Source: an uncultured Coriobacteriaceae bacterium
GTDB lineage: Bacteria > Actinomycetota > Coriobacteriia > Coriobacteriales > Eggerthellaceae
Length of the DNA stretch: 10,902 nucleotides
Reading direction: 5' to 3'
Assembly: GCA_900550055.1 (NCBI GenBank)
Contig: URQU01000055.1
Location: 1 to 10,902, forward strand
In this document: piece after piece, positions 1 to 6,235 of the stretch
How the letters are laid out: each line of letters opens with the position of its first letter
Position numbering within the stretch: the first letter of the stretch is position 1
Translations under genes and position numbers: made by a program
The notes under the pieces: generated by a model
Databases searched by the model: none
What the model was told of the DNA's origin: nothing
What the model saw: the letters and a program-made list of their open reading frames with translations, nothing else

Positions 1-2
1 TC

Positions 3-233
3 AAGGATTACGGCGTCGAGACCGCAGGCGACCTCATGTCGCTGCTCGTGCGGCTCGAAGACTCCTTCGGCATAGTTCCCTCAGCCGACGGTTCGGGCCT
101 CTCCCTGAACCCCAAGGCGCCGCACGCGCCCAAAGCCGCGATGGCGATCGAGTTGTGGGCAGAGAAGCGCGCACGGCTCGAGAACGGCGAGATCGACGCC
201 GACGAGTACGAGGACTGGAAAGCCTTGCTGTAA
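3..233 (+). CDS. C-terminal fragment of an unrecognised protein (5' end outside window)
   Basis: The reading frame is open from the first full codon (position 3) to a TAA at 231-233 and gives 76 residues. It has no stop upstream in the window, so the gene very probably begins before position 1. An internal ATG at 36 exists, but nothing upstream of it resembles a ribosome-binding site. The visible part reads as a soluble alpha-helical C-terminus: a short helix (DLMSLLVRLEDSFG), a loop with SADGSGLSLNPKAPH, then a long charged helix ending ENGEIDADEYEDWKALL. The acidic ENGEI-x-x-x-EY pattern is common in helical tails of many unrelated proteins and does not identify a family. No signal peptide, membrane segment or cysteine pair is visible. 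It converges on guaA across a 617-bp gap full of TTTACTCCC motifs. I do not recognise the family. That it is coding rests on continuous coding-like codon use up to the stop. Confidence 0.6.
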   Translation, partial: KDYGVETAGDLMSLLVRLEDSFGIVPSADGSGLSLNPKAPHAPKAAMAIELWAEKRARLENGEIDADEYEDWKALL

Positions 234-320
234 CGGCTCCCCGCATTTCGCAATCAACGCAACCGAATCAGGACGCCAGGCTAGGCGGTGAGCTCCGCTC
301 GCTCCTGCGTAAGCTGAGTT

Positions 321-370
321 TTTACTCCCCATTGCATGCAAAGGCATTTCAAGCGTAAATGGGGAGTAAA
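321..370. repeat. 13-bp perfect inverted repeat (potential hairpin or paired operator)
   Basis: TTTACTCCCCATT at 321-333 is matched exactly by AATGGGGAGTAAA at 358-370, separated by 24 bp that themselves contain the palindrome TGCATGCA. As RNA it could fold into a stem with a large loop. As DNA it could be two facing binding sites. It lacks a U-tract directly after the right arm, so it is not a conventional intrinsic terminator for the preceding gene, although it sits about 90 bp beyond that gene's stop. Confidence 0.65.
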
Positions 371-538
371 TGACGCGGTGGCTTACATGGCGGCACACGG
401 CAGTACACTGCGGCATTTCCCCTGATTACTCCCGTTTTCATTGAGGCGGCGAGATTCTTTACTCCCCATTAACCACCTGGGGAAACGCCGTACGGAGACC
501 GTAAAAACGCCCGTTGAGTTCGATTTGAGTTTCACGGG

Positions 539-568
539 CCCCGAAACGGCCTCGTTTCGTTCTCGGGG
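539..568. repeat. Hairpin-forming inverted repeat inside the motif cluster
   Basis: CGAAACG (542-548) and CGTTTCG (553-559) form a 7-bp perfect stem with a 4-nt loop. An alternative pairing uses CCCCGA (539-544) with TCGGGG (563-568). It lies between the fourth and fifth TTTACTCCC motifs. No T-run follows on either strand, so it is not an obvious terminator. Confidence 0.4.
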
Positions 569-698
569 ACAAAAATCGCGCGTCTACTCATTCGGGATAA
601 ATCTTTACTCCCGTTCCTCCGAATACCGCCCCGTGCCTTGTCGTCTTGAAATACGGGGAGTAAATCGCGAAATCGCAGGTGAAAGGGAGTAAAACGGC

Positions 699-735
699 AA
701 AGAAAAAGCCTCCGTCCCAACGCGGGAACGGAGGC
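699..735 (-). terminator. Intrinsic terminator of guaA
   Basis: On the - strand GCCTCCGT (708-715) pairs with ACGGAGGC (728-735), and CCC (716-718) pairs with GGG (724-726), leaving one bulged A at 727 and a short loop. The stem is followed on the - strand by TTTTTCTTTG (707 down to 698). It lies about 115 nt past the guaA stop, with no gene between, so it most likely ends the guaA transcript. Confidence 0.8.
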
Positions 736-850
736 CAGATTACCGTATTTACTCACCGCCGTCGCTGGCGGCTTTGCCATGACTCTCGTACGAAACGAAA
801 CTCAGCGGCACAGTGCGGCACTCAAAAGTGCAGGTCAGAACCCTATCAGC

Positions 851-2446
851 CTACTCCCACTCGATCGTCGCGGGGGGCTTGGGGGTGATGTCGTAGCACA
901 CGCGGTTGGCGCCCGGCACCTCGGCCACGATGCGGCTGGAGATCTTCGCCAGCAGCTCGTAGGGCAGCTTGGCCCAGTCGGCGGTCATGGCGTCGGAGCT
1001 TTCCACGGCGCGCAGGATGATGGGGCGCTGGTAGGTGCGCTCGTCGCCCATGACGCCTACCGACTTGATGTCGGGCAGCACGGCGAAGTACTGCCAGCAG
1101 CTGTGCTCGCTGTTGCGCTCGCCAGTCTCCTCGAACAGGCGCTGGTTGTATGCGTCAAGCTCCTCGCGCACGATGGCGTCGGCGTTCTTCAGGATCTCAA
1201 GCTTATCGGGTGAAACCGCGCCGATGATGCGGATGGCCAGACCTGGGCCGGGGAAGGGCTGGCGATGCACGATATGGTCGGGCAGTCCCAGCGCCGTGCC
1301 GAGCGCGCGGACCTCGTCCTTGAAGAAGTGGTCGAGCGGCTCGATCAGGTCGAAATGCACGCCCTCGGGGAATGGGATGAGGTTGTGGTGGCTCTTGATG
1401 GTTGCCGCCTTGCCGCCCGTCTTGCGCGCGCCGGACTCGATGATGTCGGGGTAGATGGTGCCCTGGGCCAGGTACTTCACACCGTCGAGCTGCTGGGCCA
1501 CGGCGAAGAACTCCTCCCAGAACTGCGTGCCGATGATGCGGCGCTTCTGCTCGGGGTCGGTGACGCCGTCGAGCAGCTTGGCGTAGCGCTCCTCGGCGTG
1601 AACGTGGATGAAGTCGACGTCGAACTGCTTGGTGAACACGTCCTCGACCTGCTCGGGCTCGCCCTTGCGCAACAGGCCGTGGTTGACGAACACGCAGGTC
1701 ATCTGCTTGCCGACGGCGCGTGCGCCCAGCGCGGCCACCACGGAGGAGTCGACGCCGCCCGATAGGGCCAGGATGACGCGGTCGGAGCCGACCTTCTCGC
1801 GGAAGTCGGCGGTCAGGGTGTCAACCAGGTTGTCCATGGTCCAGTTCGGCTCCAGGCCGCAGATCTCAAACAGGAAGTTGCTCAGCAGCTGCTGACCATA
1901 CTCGGAGTGCTTGACTTCGGGATGGAACTGCGTGGTGTAGATCTTGCGCTCGGGGCACTCCATGGCGGCCACGGGGCACACGTCGGTGGAGGCGACCACG
2001 GTAAAGCCGGCGGGAACGTCCTTCACGGCATCGAAATGGCTCATCCACACGGTTTGATCGGCGGGCGTGCCCGCGAACAGCTGGCCGCCGGTGACGTGCA
2101 GCGTGGCGGGGCCGTATTCGCCCACCTCGGGGTGGTACACGCTGCCGCCCAAGGTGACGGAGGTCACCTGATGGCCGTAGCAGAAGCCCAGGATCGGCAC
2201 GCCCAGCTCGTAGATGGCGGGGTCGACGCGCGGCGCGTCCTCGGCGTTGACGGAGGCGGGGCCGCCGGACAGGATGATGGCGGCCGGCGCCATCTCGCGC
2301 ACCTCGTCGGCGCTGATGTCGCACGGGACGATCTCCGAGTACACGTGCAAATCGCGCACGCGGCGGGCGATCAGCTGCCCGTACTGCGCGCCGAAGTCGA
2401 ACACGACGACTTTCTGGTTGGTGGAACTGGACGATGCGGTGCTCAC
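851..2446 (-). CDS. guaA: GMP synthase (glutamine-hydrolysing)
   Basis: This enzyme makes GMP from XMP, ATP and glutamine, the last step of de novo guanine nucleotide synthesis in the cytosol. It has 531 residues, close to the usual 510-530. The N-terminal class I glutamine amidotransferase domain (about 12-195) has the nucleophile Cys89 in GFCYGHQ and the His175/Glu177 pair in QFHPEV. The ATP-pyrophosphatase domain has the P-loop SGGVDSS (229-235). The C-terminal dimerisation/XMP-binding domain has QPFPGPGLAIRIIG (396-409) and ends DITPKPPATIEWE, a strongly conserved ending. The start is GTG at 2444-2446, chosen because GAAGGAG lies 7 nt upstream. The first 10 residues are Ser/Thr-rich and precede the conserved VVVFDFGAQYGQLIARRVRD block. 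The gene stands alone, divergent from uppP, and ends in its own terminator. GFCYGHQ is a mild variant of the commoner G-(I/L)-CYGMQ and keeps the essential cysteine. Confidence 0.98.
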   Translation of the reverse strand: MSTASSSSTNQKVVVFDFGAQYGQLIARRVRDLHVYSEIVPCDISADEVREMAPAAIILSGGPASVNAEDAPRVDPAIYELGVPILGFCYGHQVTSVTLGGSVYHPEVGEYGPATLHVTGGQLFAGTPADQTVWMSHFDAVKDVPAGFTVVASTDVCPVAAMECPERKIYTTQFHPEVKHSEYGQQLLSNFLFEICGLEPNWTMDNLVDTLTADFREKVGSDRVILALSGGVDSSVVAALGARAVGKQMTCVFVNHGLLRKGEPEQVEDVFTKQFDVDFIHVHAEERYAKLLDGVTDPEQKRRIIGTQFWEEFFAVAQQLDGVKYLAQGTIYPDIIESGARKTGGKAATIKSHHNLIPFPEGVHFDLIEPLDHFFKDEVRALGTALGLPDHIVHRQPFPGPGLAIRIIGAVSPDKLEILKNADAIVREELDAYNQRLFEETGERNSEHSCWQYFAVLPDIKSVGVMGDERTYQRPIILRAVESSDAMTADWAKLPYELLAKISSRIVAEVPGANRVCYDITPKPPATIEWE

Positions 2447-2791
2447 TAGAAGGCTCCTTCTTCGGTTGTATCATGCTGCCCGGCCGCGCTTGCGGCTGCA
2501 CTTTTGTCTGCGTATTCGTATCAACGATTGTACAGTAAGCTGCGCTAATCCATACCTGTCGGCTGTGCATCTTCAATACAACGCTACGCAAGGCCCATGT
2601 TATCGCCTGCGTTTTGCCCTTCCAATATCAAATGCAGGTAAAGAAAACGTGCGCCCGCTCTGGTTTATCGGGCCTTGTGCGGCTCTCGGTGCGCGTGGCG
2701 CTTCGCCGCCTTCTACAATTTCGAATCCGTGCGGCATCGCGGGCTTATCCGGCCCGCGTTCGCGCGTGAAGGGCTCACCGAAAGGCGGAAC
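2447..2791. other. Divergent guaA/uppP intergenic region with weak promoter candidates
   Basis: This 345-bp gap must hold the promoters of both divergent genes. On the - strand TACAAT (2532-2527) is a good -10 match about 80 bp before guaA, but no convincing -35 stands at the right distance. On the + strand TACAAT (2714-2719) lies about 73 bp before uppP, also without a clear -35. Between that box and uppP is a hairpin, CGCGGGC (2738-2744) with GCCCGCG (2752-2758). A small GC hairpin, GCCGC/GCGGC (2483-2496), lies in the putative guaA leader. I see no purine riboswitch signature and no convincing small gene. Confidence 0.35.
2454..2460 (-). promoter_or_regulatory. Ribosome-binding site deciding the guaA GTG start
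   Basis: GAAGGAG on the - strand lies 7 nt before the GTG at 2446-2444. Translation upstream of this point stays open only in another frame, so this site fixes the start. Confidence 0.8.
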
Positions 2792-3793
2792 ATGATCATC
2801 GAAGCGTTGAAATCCCTCCTCATCGGCATCGTCGAGGGCGTCACCGAATGGCTGCCCATCTCGTCGACGGGTCACATGATCCTCGTCGACGATTTCGTGC
2901 AGCTTCAGGTGTCCCCGGAGTTCCTTGCGCTATTCCTGGTGGTCATCCAAATCGGTGCCATCCTGGCCGTGCTCACGCTGTACTTCCACAAGCTCAATCC
3001 CATGAGTCCGCGCAAAAACGCCGACGAGAAGCGCGCGACCTGGCGCTTGTGGGGGATGGTGGCGATCGGATGCATCCCGGCGGCTGTCGTGGGCATCCTG
3101 CTCGACGACTGGGTGAACGCCCACTTCTACAACAAGGTCACCGTTGCCGCCATGCTCATCCTGTACGGCGTGGTGTTCATCGTCATGGAGGGCCGTAATC
3201 GCCGCCGTCTGCGTCGTGCCCGTGCCGTGGTGCGCAACCAGGCGCGTGCCCGCGTCGAGCAGCCTCCGGTCTCGTGCGGCCGTTATGCCCGCGTGCAGGC
3301 TCCGTCTCGTCCCGCGCCCGCTCATGCCTGCGCCGCCGACCTCGACGCCGCGGCAGAGCGCGGCATCTTCCGTATCGCCGATGTCGACGACATCGATTGG
3401 AAGACGGCCCTGAAGATCGGCTGCTTCCAGGTGCTCGCCATCATCCCCGGCACCTCCCGTTCCGGCGCCACCATCATCGGCGGCATGCTGTGCGGCTGCA
3501 GCAGGACCGCCGCGGCGGAGTTCACGTTCTTCCTGGCCATCCCCATCATGTTCGGCTGGGGCCTGGTGAAATGCATCAAGTTCGCCGCCGCAGGCCTTGC
3601 CATGACGACCACCGAGGCAGTGGTGCTCGCGGTGGGCGTGGTTTCGGCGTTCGCCATGTCCGTGGTGTCCATCAAGTTCCTGATGGGGTACATTAAGAAG
3701 AACGACTTCACGGCGTTCGGCTGGTACCGCATCGTGGTGGGCGCGCTGGTGCTCGGCGTCTTCGCGCTGCAAACCGCGGGCATCCTGGCGTAA
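2792..3793 (+). CDS. uppP: Undecaprenyl-diphosphatase (BacA/UppP family) with extended cytoplasmic loop
   Basis: This integral membrane phosphatase converts undecaprenyl diphosphate to the monophosphate, recycling the lipid carrier for peptidoglycan and surface polymers; overexpression gives bacitracin resistance in known cases. Two family signatures are intact: EGVTEWLPISSTGHM (15-29), with Glu15, Glu19, Ser24-Ser25 and His28, and PGTSRSGATIIGG (219-231), with Arg223. Several hydrophobic segments are visible, including about 45-63, 86-103, 117-132, 243-260, 273-292 and 311-327. At 333 residues it is longer than the usual 260-290. The excess is an Arg/Ala/Pro-rich stretch at about 134-200 between a membrane segment and the second signature. 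The ATG at 2792 is chosen because the family N-terminus (MIIEALKSLLIGIVEGVTE) begins there and AAAGGCGG precedes it; the frame is open further upstream but unlike the family. The AEC transporter gene follows after 72 bp, possibly in the same transcript. Confidence 0.95.
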   Translation: MIIEALKSLLIGIVEGVTEWLPISSTGHMILVDDFVQLQVSPEFLALFLVVIQIGAILAVLTLYFHKLNPMSPRKNADEKRATWRLWGMVAIGCIPAAVVGILLDDWVNAHFYNKVTVAAMLILYGVVFIVMEGRNRRRLRRARAVVRNQARARVEQPPVSCGRYARVQAPSRPAPAHACAADLDAAAERGIFRIADVDDIDWKTALKIGCFQVLAIIPGTSRSGATIIGGMLCGCSRTAAAEFTFFLAIPIMFGWGLVKCIKFAAAGLAMTTTEAVVLAVGVVSAFAMSVVSIKFLMGYIKKNDFTAFGWYRIVVGALVLGVFALQTAGILA

Positions 3794-3850
3794 CGGTCCG
3801 CGCCCGGCGCTTTCCCGCCCCACTCCGTGAGCTCACGCAATGCGCAGGGA

Positions 3851-3859
3851 AAGGGAAGG
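3851..3859 (+). promoter_or_regulatory. Ribosome-binding site deciding the GTG start of the AEC transporter
   Basis: AAGGGAAGG lies 6 nt before the GTG at 3866. The alternative upstream GTG at 3827 has no such site and would translate straight through this purine run, so the downstream GTG is preferred. Confidence 0.7.
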
Positions 3860-3865
3860 GAAGCG

Positions 3866-4804
3866 GTGCTTAGCCAGTTCAGCAGCATCTTCACGCAGAT
3901 GGTGGCCCTGTTCGCCGCTATAGGCGTCGGCTATATCTGCAAGAAAACGGGCGTCATGGACGCCGATTTCGACAAGAAGCTCTCGGGGCTTGTCCTGAGC
4001 GCCACGTTGCCGGCGCTGATTTTAGCGTCGGTGCTCAACGTGGACAGCTTGCCCGACCCTGTGCTTATGGGGCAGATCATCGGGCTTTCCGTGCTCAGCT
4101 ATGCGCTGTTCATCCCCATCGCCTACCTGGTCACCTCTGCTCTGCGCATCCCCGACGGCCGGCGCGGTGTGTACCGCTTCATGCTTATTTTCGGCAACAC
4201 GGGCTTCATCGGTTACCCCGTGCTGTCGGCCATCTTCGGCCCGCAGACGGTTGTATACGCCGTTGTGTACAACATCGTGTTCAACCTGCTGTCGTTCACC
4301 TTCGGCGCCTGGCTCATCGCGTCGGACAACGAATACGGCGTCAAGGTGCGCATGAGCTGGCGCGATTTCATCACGCCCTGCAACATCGCCACGCTCATCA
4401 CCATGGCGTTGGCGTTTTGCGGCGTGCATGCCGTTCCTGTGGTCGGCCCCGCGCTTTCCACCATCGGCAGCTTCACCACGCCCGCCACGCTGCTCATCGT
4501 GGGTTCGTCGCTGGCGAACCTTCCCGCCGCCAAGCTTCTGGGAACCCCTCGCCTGTGGATTGCGTGCCTGGTGCGCATGGTGGCCACCCCGCTGCTCATC
4601 TTCGCCGTCATGCGCCCTCTTGCCGGCGGCGCGCTGTTGGGGGTGGTCGTGGTGTTGGCGGCCATGCCCGTGGCCACCAACGGCACCATGTTCTGCTACC
4701 AGTACGGTGGCGACGCCAAGACCATGGCGCAGGGCACCTTCATCACCACCGTCTTGGCGCTGGTCACCATCCCGTTGCTTGCCACGTTCTCGGCCGTCTT
4801 GTAG
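3866..4804 (+). CDS. AEC (auxin efflux carrier) family permease
   Basis: A predicted inner-membrane transporter of 312 residues, the usual size for bacterial AEC / Mem_trans proteins. About ten hydrophobic segments are arranged as two halves. The first half begins FTQMVALFAAIGVGYICKK and has the family-like SATLPALILASVLN (45-58) and the conserved FGNTGFIGYPVLSAIFG (109-125). The second half has TPATLLIVGSSLANLP (205-220), then AAMPVATNGTMFCYQYGGD (265-283) and a hydrophobic C-terminus. Family members export or import malate, malonate and other small organic anions; the substrate here cannot be read from sequence. The start is the GTG at 3866, set by a strong purine-rich site; the upstream GTG at 3827 would add 13 polar residues. 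It lies 72 bp downstream of uppP with no terminator between, so co-transcription is possible but without obvious functional linkage. It is followed by a separate promoter for the aromatic amino acid genes. Confidence 0.88.
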   Translation: MLSQFSSIFTQMVALFAAIGVGYICKKTGVMDADFDKKLSGLVLSATLPALILASVLNVDSLPDPVLMGQIIGLSVLSYALFIPIAYLVTSALRIPDGRRGVYRFMLIFGNTGFIGYPVLSAIFGPQTVVYAVVYNIVFNLLSFTFGAWLIASDNEYGVKVRMSWRDFITPCNIATLITMALAFCGVHAVPVVGPALSTIGSFTTPATLLIVGSSLANLPAAKLLGTPRLWIACLVRMVATPLLIFAVMRPLAGGALLGVVVVLAAMPVATNGTMFCYQYGGDAKTMAQGTFITTVLALVTIPLLATFSAVL

Positions 4805-4850
4805 CCGGGGCGGGGAGCTGGGTCCATTAACCTACTTTATTCCTCAGAAT

Positions 4851-4881
4851 TTCCGGAATCGGCCCGTGGTTTTGCTATCAT
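4851..4881 (+). promoter_or_regulatory. Candidate promoter of the chorismate mutase-DAHP synthase operon
   Basis: TGCTATCAT (4873-4881) is an extended -10 element (TGn plus TATCAT). The 8-bp palindrome TTCCGGAA (4851-4858) covers the -35 position, where no good TTGACA match exists; it could be an operator or chance. The leader to the ATG would be about 95 nt and contains a 7-bp hairpin, GCGCGTC (4918-4924) with GACGCGC (4933-4939), with no T-run after it. I see no leader peptide with its own stop, so classical attenuation is not supported. Confidence 0.45.
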
Positions 4882-4984
4882 GATGCGCACACGAGGGCCG
4901 CTTTCGTCCTGCACGGCGCGCGTCTGGTACTCGACGCGCCGCGCGGCCATGCTCGTTACCGCTCAAGAACAGGAAGGAACGCCG

Positions 4985-5266
4985 ATGTCTGATCAGAACA
5001 GCTCGTTCGAGCAGATCCAGGAACATCGTGCAAAGATCGACGAGCTTGACCGCCAGATCGTCGCGCTGCTCAACAAGCGCGCCGGTCATTCGCTGGTCAT
5101 CCGCGGCCTGAAGCCCGGTGCGCACCTGGGTCTGTACGACCCCAAACGCGAAGAGGAGATCTTCGAGAAGGTGGACAGCTATAACGAGGGCCCGCTCTAT
5201 AACGATAACCTCCGCGAGATCTACGGTACTATCCTGAAAGTCATGAAGGAGACCCCGTCAGCATGA
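4985..5266 (+). CDS. aroQ: Chorismate mutase, AroQ class (short, monofunctional)
   Basis: A 93-residue all-helical AroQ-type protein predicted to rearrange chorismate to prephenate for Phe/Tyr synthesis, in the cytosol as a dimer. Aligned by eye to the E. coli P-protein mutase domain, the conserved Arg11, Arg28, Lys39, Asp48 and Glu52 correspond to Arg15, Arg32, Lys43, Asp52 and Glu56 (IDELDRQIVALLNKR, then YDPKREEEIF). The positions matching E. coli Ser84 and Gln88 fall on Met87 and Pro91, so two substrate-binding residues of the last helix appear absent. The ATG at 4985 is preceded by AGGAAGGA with a 6-nt gap; an in-frame ATG at 4880 lies inside the predicted promoter and is rejected. The stop overlaps the next start (ATGA, 5263-5266), which implies translational coupling with the DAHP synthase. 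In Bacillus-type enzymes an AroQ domain is fused to this synthase and mediates prephenate feedback; here the two are separate chains. Confidence 0.92.
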   Translation: MSDQNSSFEQIQEHRAKIDELDRQIVALLNKRAGHSLVIRGLKPGAHLGLYDPKREEEIFEKVDSYNEGPLYNDNLREIYGTILKVMKETPSA

Positions 5267-6066
5267 GCGAGCAGAGAATCGAAGCGAAACTGCCGGATTA
5301 CGGCACCCGTACCGACGAGATAACCATCTACGCCGGCCCTTGCTCGGTCGAAAGCGAAGAGCAGTTCTTCGAAGTGGCCGAGTGCATTAGCGACTTGGGC
5401 CTTACCTGGATCCGCGGCGGCGCGTACAAGCCGCGCACCAACCCGCACAGCTTCCAGGGCCTTGGCGAGGAAGCCCTTAAGATCATGAAGGCCGGCGGCG
5501 AGAAGTACGGCCTGAAAACCCTTACGGAGGTCATGGACTCCGAGCACTGCGAGTTGGTGCATTCCTATGTGGACGGCTTGCAGGTGGGCGCCCGCAACTT
5601 CCAGAACTTTAGCTTGCTGAAAAACATCGGCAAGGTCACGAAGGACTCCCACAAGATGGTGCTGTTCAAGCGCGGTTTTGCGGGCACCATCGCCGAGTGG
5701 CTGGCGGCAACGGACTACATCACCATGGAAGGCAACGACAACGTGGTGTTGTGCGAGCGCGGCCTGCGCACGTTCGAGACGGCCACGCGTTTCACGCTCG
5801 ACATCTCGGCCGTGCCCGTCATCCACAAGCAAAGCCTGCTGCCCATCTGCGTGGACGTGTCCCATCCGGCCGGCGTTCGCGACCTGGTGCCCAGCTTGGC
5901 GCGCGCTGCGGTGGCCGTGGGCGCCGACTCCATCATGATCGAGGTGCATCCCAACCCGCCGGCGGCGCTTTCCGACGGCCCGCAGCAGCTGACCCCGGCG
6001 CAGTTCCGCGTCCTGGTCGAGGAGCTGCGCGAGATTGCCGCGGTGTTCGGGAAGAAGATCGTCTAG
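5263..6066 (+). CDS. aroF: 3-deoxy-7-phosphoheptulonate (DAHP) synthase, class Ib-like
   Basis: Condenses phosphoenolpyruvate with erythrose 4-phosphate, the first committed step of the shikimate pathway. The 267 residues are a bare TIM-barrel catalytic domain with no N-terminal ferredoxin-like or fused mutase regulatory domain, as in the short type Ib / KDO8P-like members. Visible motifs, in order: AGPCSVES (24-31, metal ligand Cys27), RGGAYKPRTNPHSFQGLG (51-68), QVGARNFQN (107-115), LFKRG (134-138), CERGLRTFE (164-172), DVSHPAGVRD (198-207, His201), IEVHPNP (226-232, Glu227) and SDGPQQL (237-243, Asp238). The four expected metal ligands Cys, His, Glu and Asp are all present. The ATG overlaps the mutase stop by 4 bp, and GAAGGAG (5245-5251) lies within the mutase gene about 11 nt upstream. 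A strong terminator follows, closing a two-gene operon. The symbol is given by family convention; aroG or aroA are used for the same enzyme in other genera. Confidence 0.95.
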   Translation: MSEQRIEAKLPDYGTRTDEITIYAGPCSVESEEQFFEVAECISDLGLTWIRGGAYKPRTNPHSFQGLGEEALKIMKAGGEKYGLKTLTEVMDSEHCELVHSYVDGLQVGARNFQNFSLLKNIGKVTKDSHKMVLFKRGFAGTIAEWLAATDYITMEGNDNVVLCERGLRTFETATRFTLDISAVPVIHKQSLLPICVDVSHPAGVRDLVPSLARAAVAVGADSIMIEVHPNPPAALSDGPQQLTPAQFRVLVEELREIAAVFGKKIV

Positions 6067-6099
6067 CGGTCGCGAAGCGTTTTGCATAACGTGACGAAG

Positions 6100-6128
6100 G
6101 CGGATCGGGAAACCGGTCCGCTTTTTTT
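6100..6128 (+). terminator. Intrinsic terminator of the aroQ-aroF operon
   Basis: A 9-bp stem, GCGGATCGG (6100-6108) with CCGGTCCGC (6113-6121) and one T-G wobble, closes a GAAA tetraloop and is followed at once by seven T. It begins 34 nt after the DAHP synthase stop. Confidence 0.92.
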
Positions 6129-6235
6129 CGCGTTTGATTCGGTTGGCGGCAAGGGTATTTCTGGGCCGAGGCCCCTGCGAGGGCGGGGAGTTTGCGTTGC
6201 CCGGGTGCGCTTCCGACGGTGCGCAACCCGATTGT

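Larger units (their letters stand above)
321..693. repeat. Cluster of seven TTTACTCCC motifs in both orientations
   Basis: This gene-free stretch carries TTTACTCCC(C/G) or its complement at 321-330 (+), 361-370 (-), 426-433 (+, lacking the first T), 458-467 (+), 604-612 (+), 655-664 (-) and 685-693 (-). Three copies share the longer form TTTACTCCCCATT: 321-333, 458-470 and, inverted, 358-370. Weaker relatives are at 584-590 and 748-754. The spacing is irregular, so this is neither a CRISPR array nor a regular iteron set. Outside the cluster I found only one comparable match in the window, inside the guaA stop region, where it is explained by coding. The base composition is visibly less GC-rich than the flanking genes. 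Function is unknown. Candidates are operator sites of a DNA-binding protein, a REP-like dispersed repeat, or the remnant of a mobile element. Confidence 0.75.

Noticed and set aside
441..692. Open frame of 83 codons on the + strand within the motif cluster
   Set aside because: It has no ribosome-binding site, its residues are made by the TTTACTCCC repeats and hairpin sequence, and it resembles no protein I know.
321..693. CRISPR array
   Set aside because: The motif is only 9-13 bp, occurs in both orientations and has irregular spacing from about 30 to 140 bp.
852..858. A further TACTCCC match next to the cluster
   Set aside because: It lies in the last codons of guaA (Glu-Trp-Glu-stop read on the - strand), so coding explains it.
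1265..1765. Long open frames antisense to guaA, including 1035-1454 and 1907-2449
   Set aside because: They are mirror frames of a high-GC gene with unambiguous guaA motifs on the other strand.
2447..2540. Purine riboswitch before guaA
   Set aside because: The leader has only a small GC hairpin; I do not see the three-helix junction core or an anti-terminator.
2675..2791. N-terminal extension of UppP
   Set aside because: The 39 added residues do not resemble the family N-terminus and overlap the predicted leader hairpin.
4880..4984. Upstream ATG extending the chorismate mutase by 35 residues
   Set aside because: It overlaps the predicted -10 element, has no ribosome-binding site, and the added residues are unlike the family; the ATG at 4985 has a strong site.
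4888..4984. Attenuator with aromatic leader peptide before the aro operon
   Set aside because: A Trp-Tyr pair occurs in the upstream frame, but that frame has no stop before the mutase and no terminator hairpin with a T-run is present.
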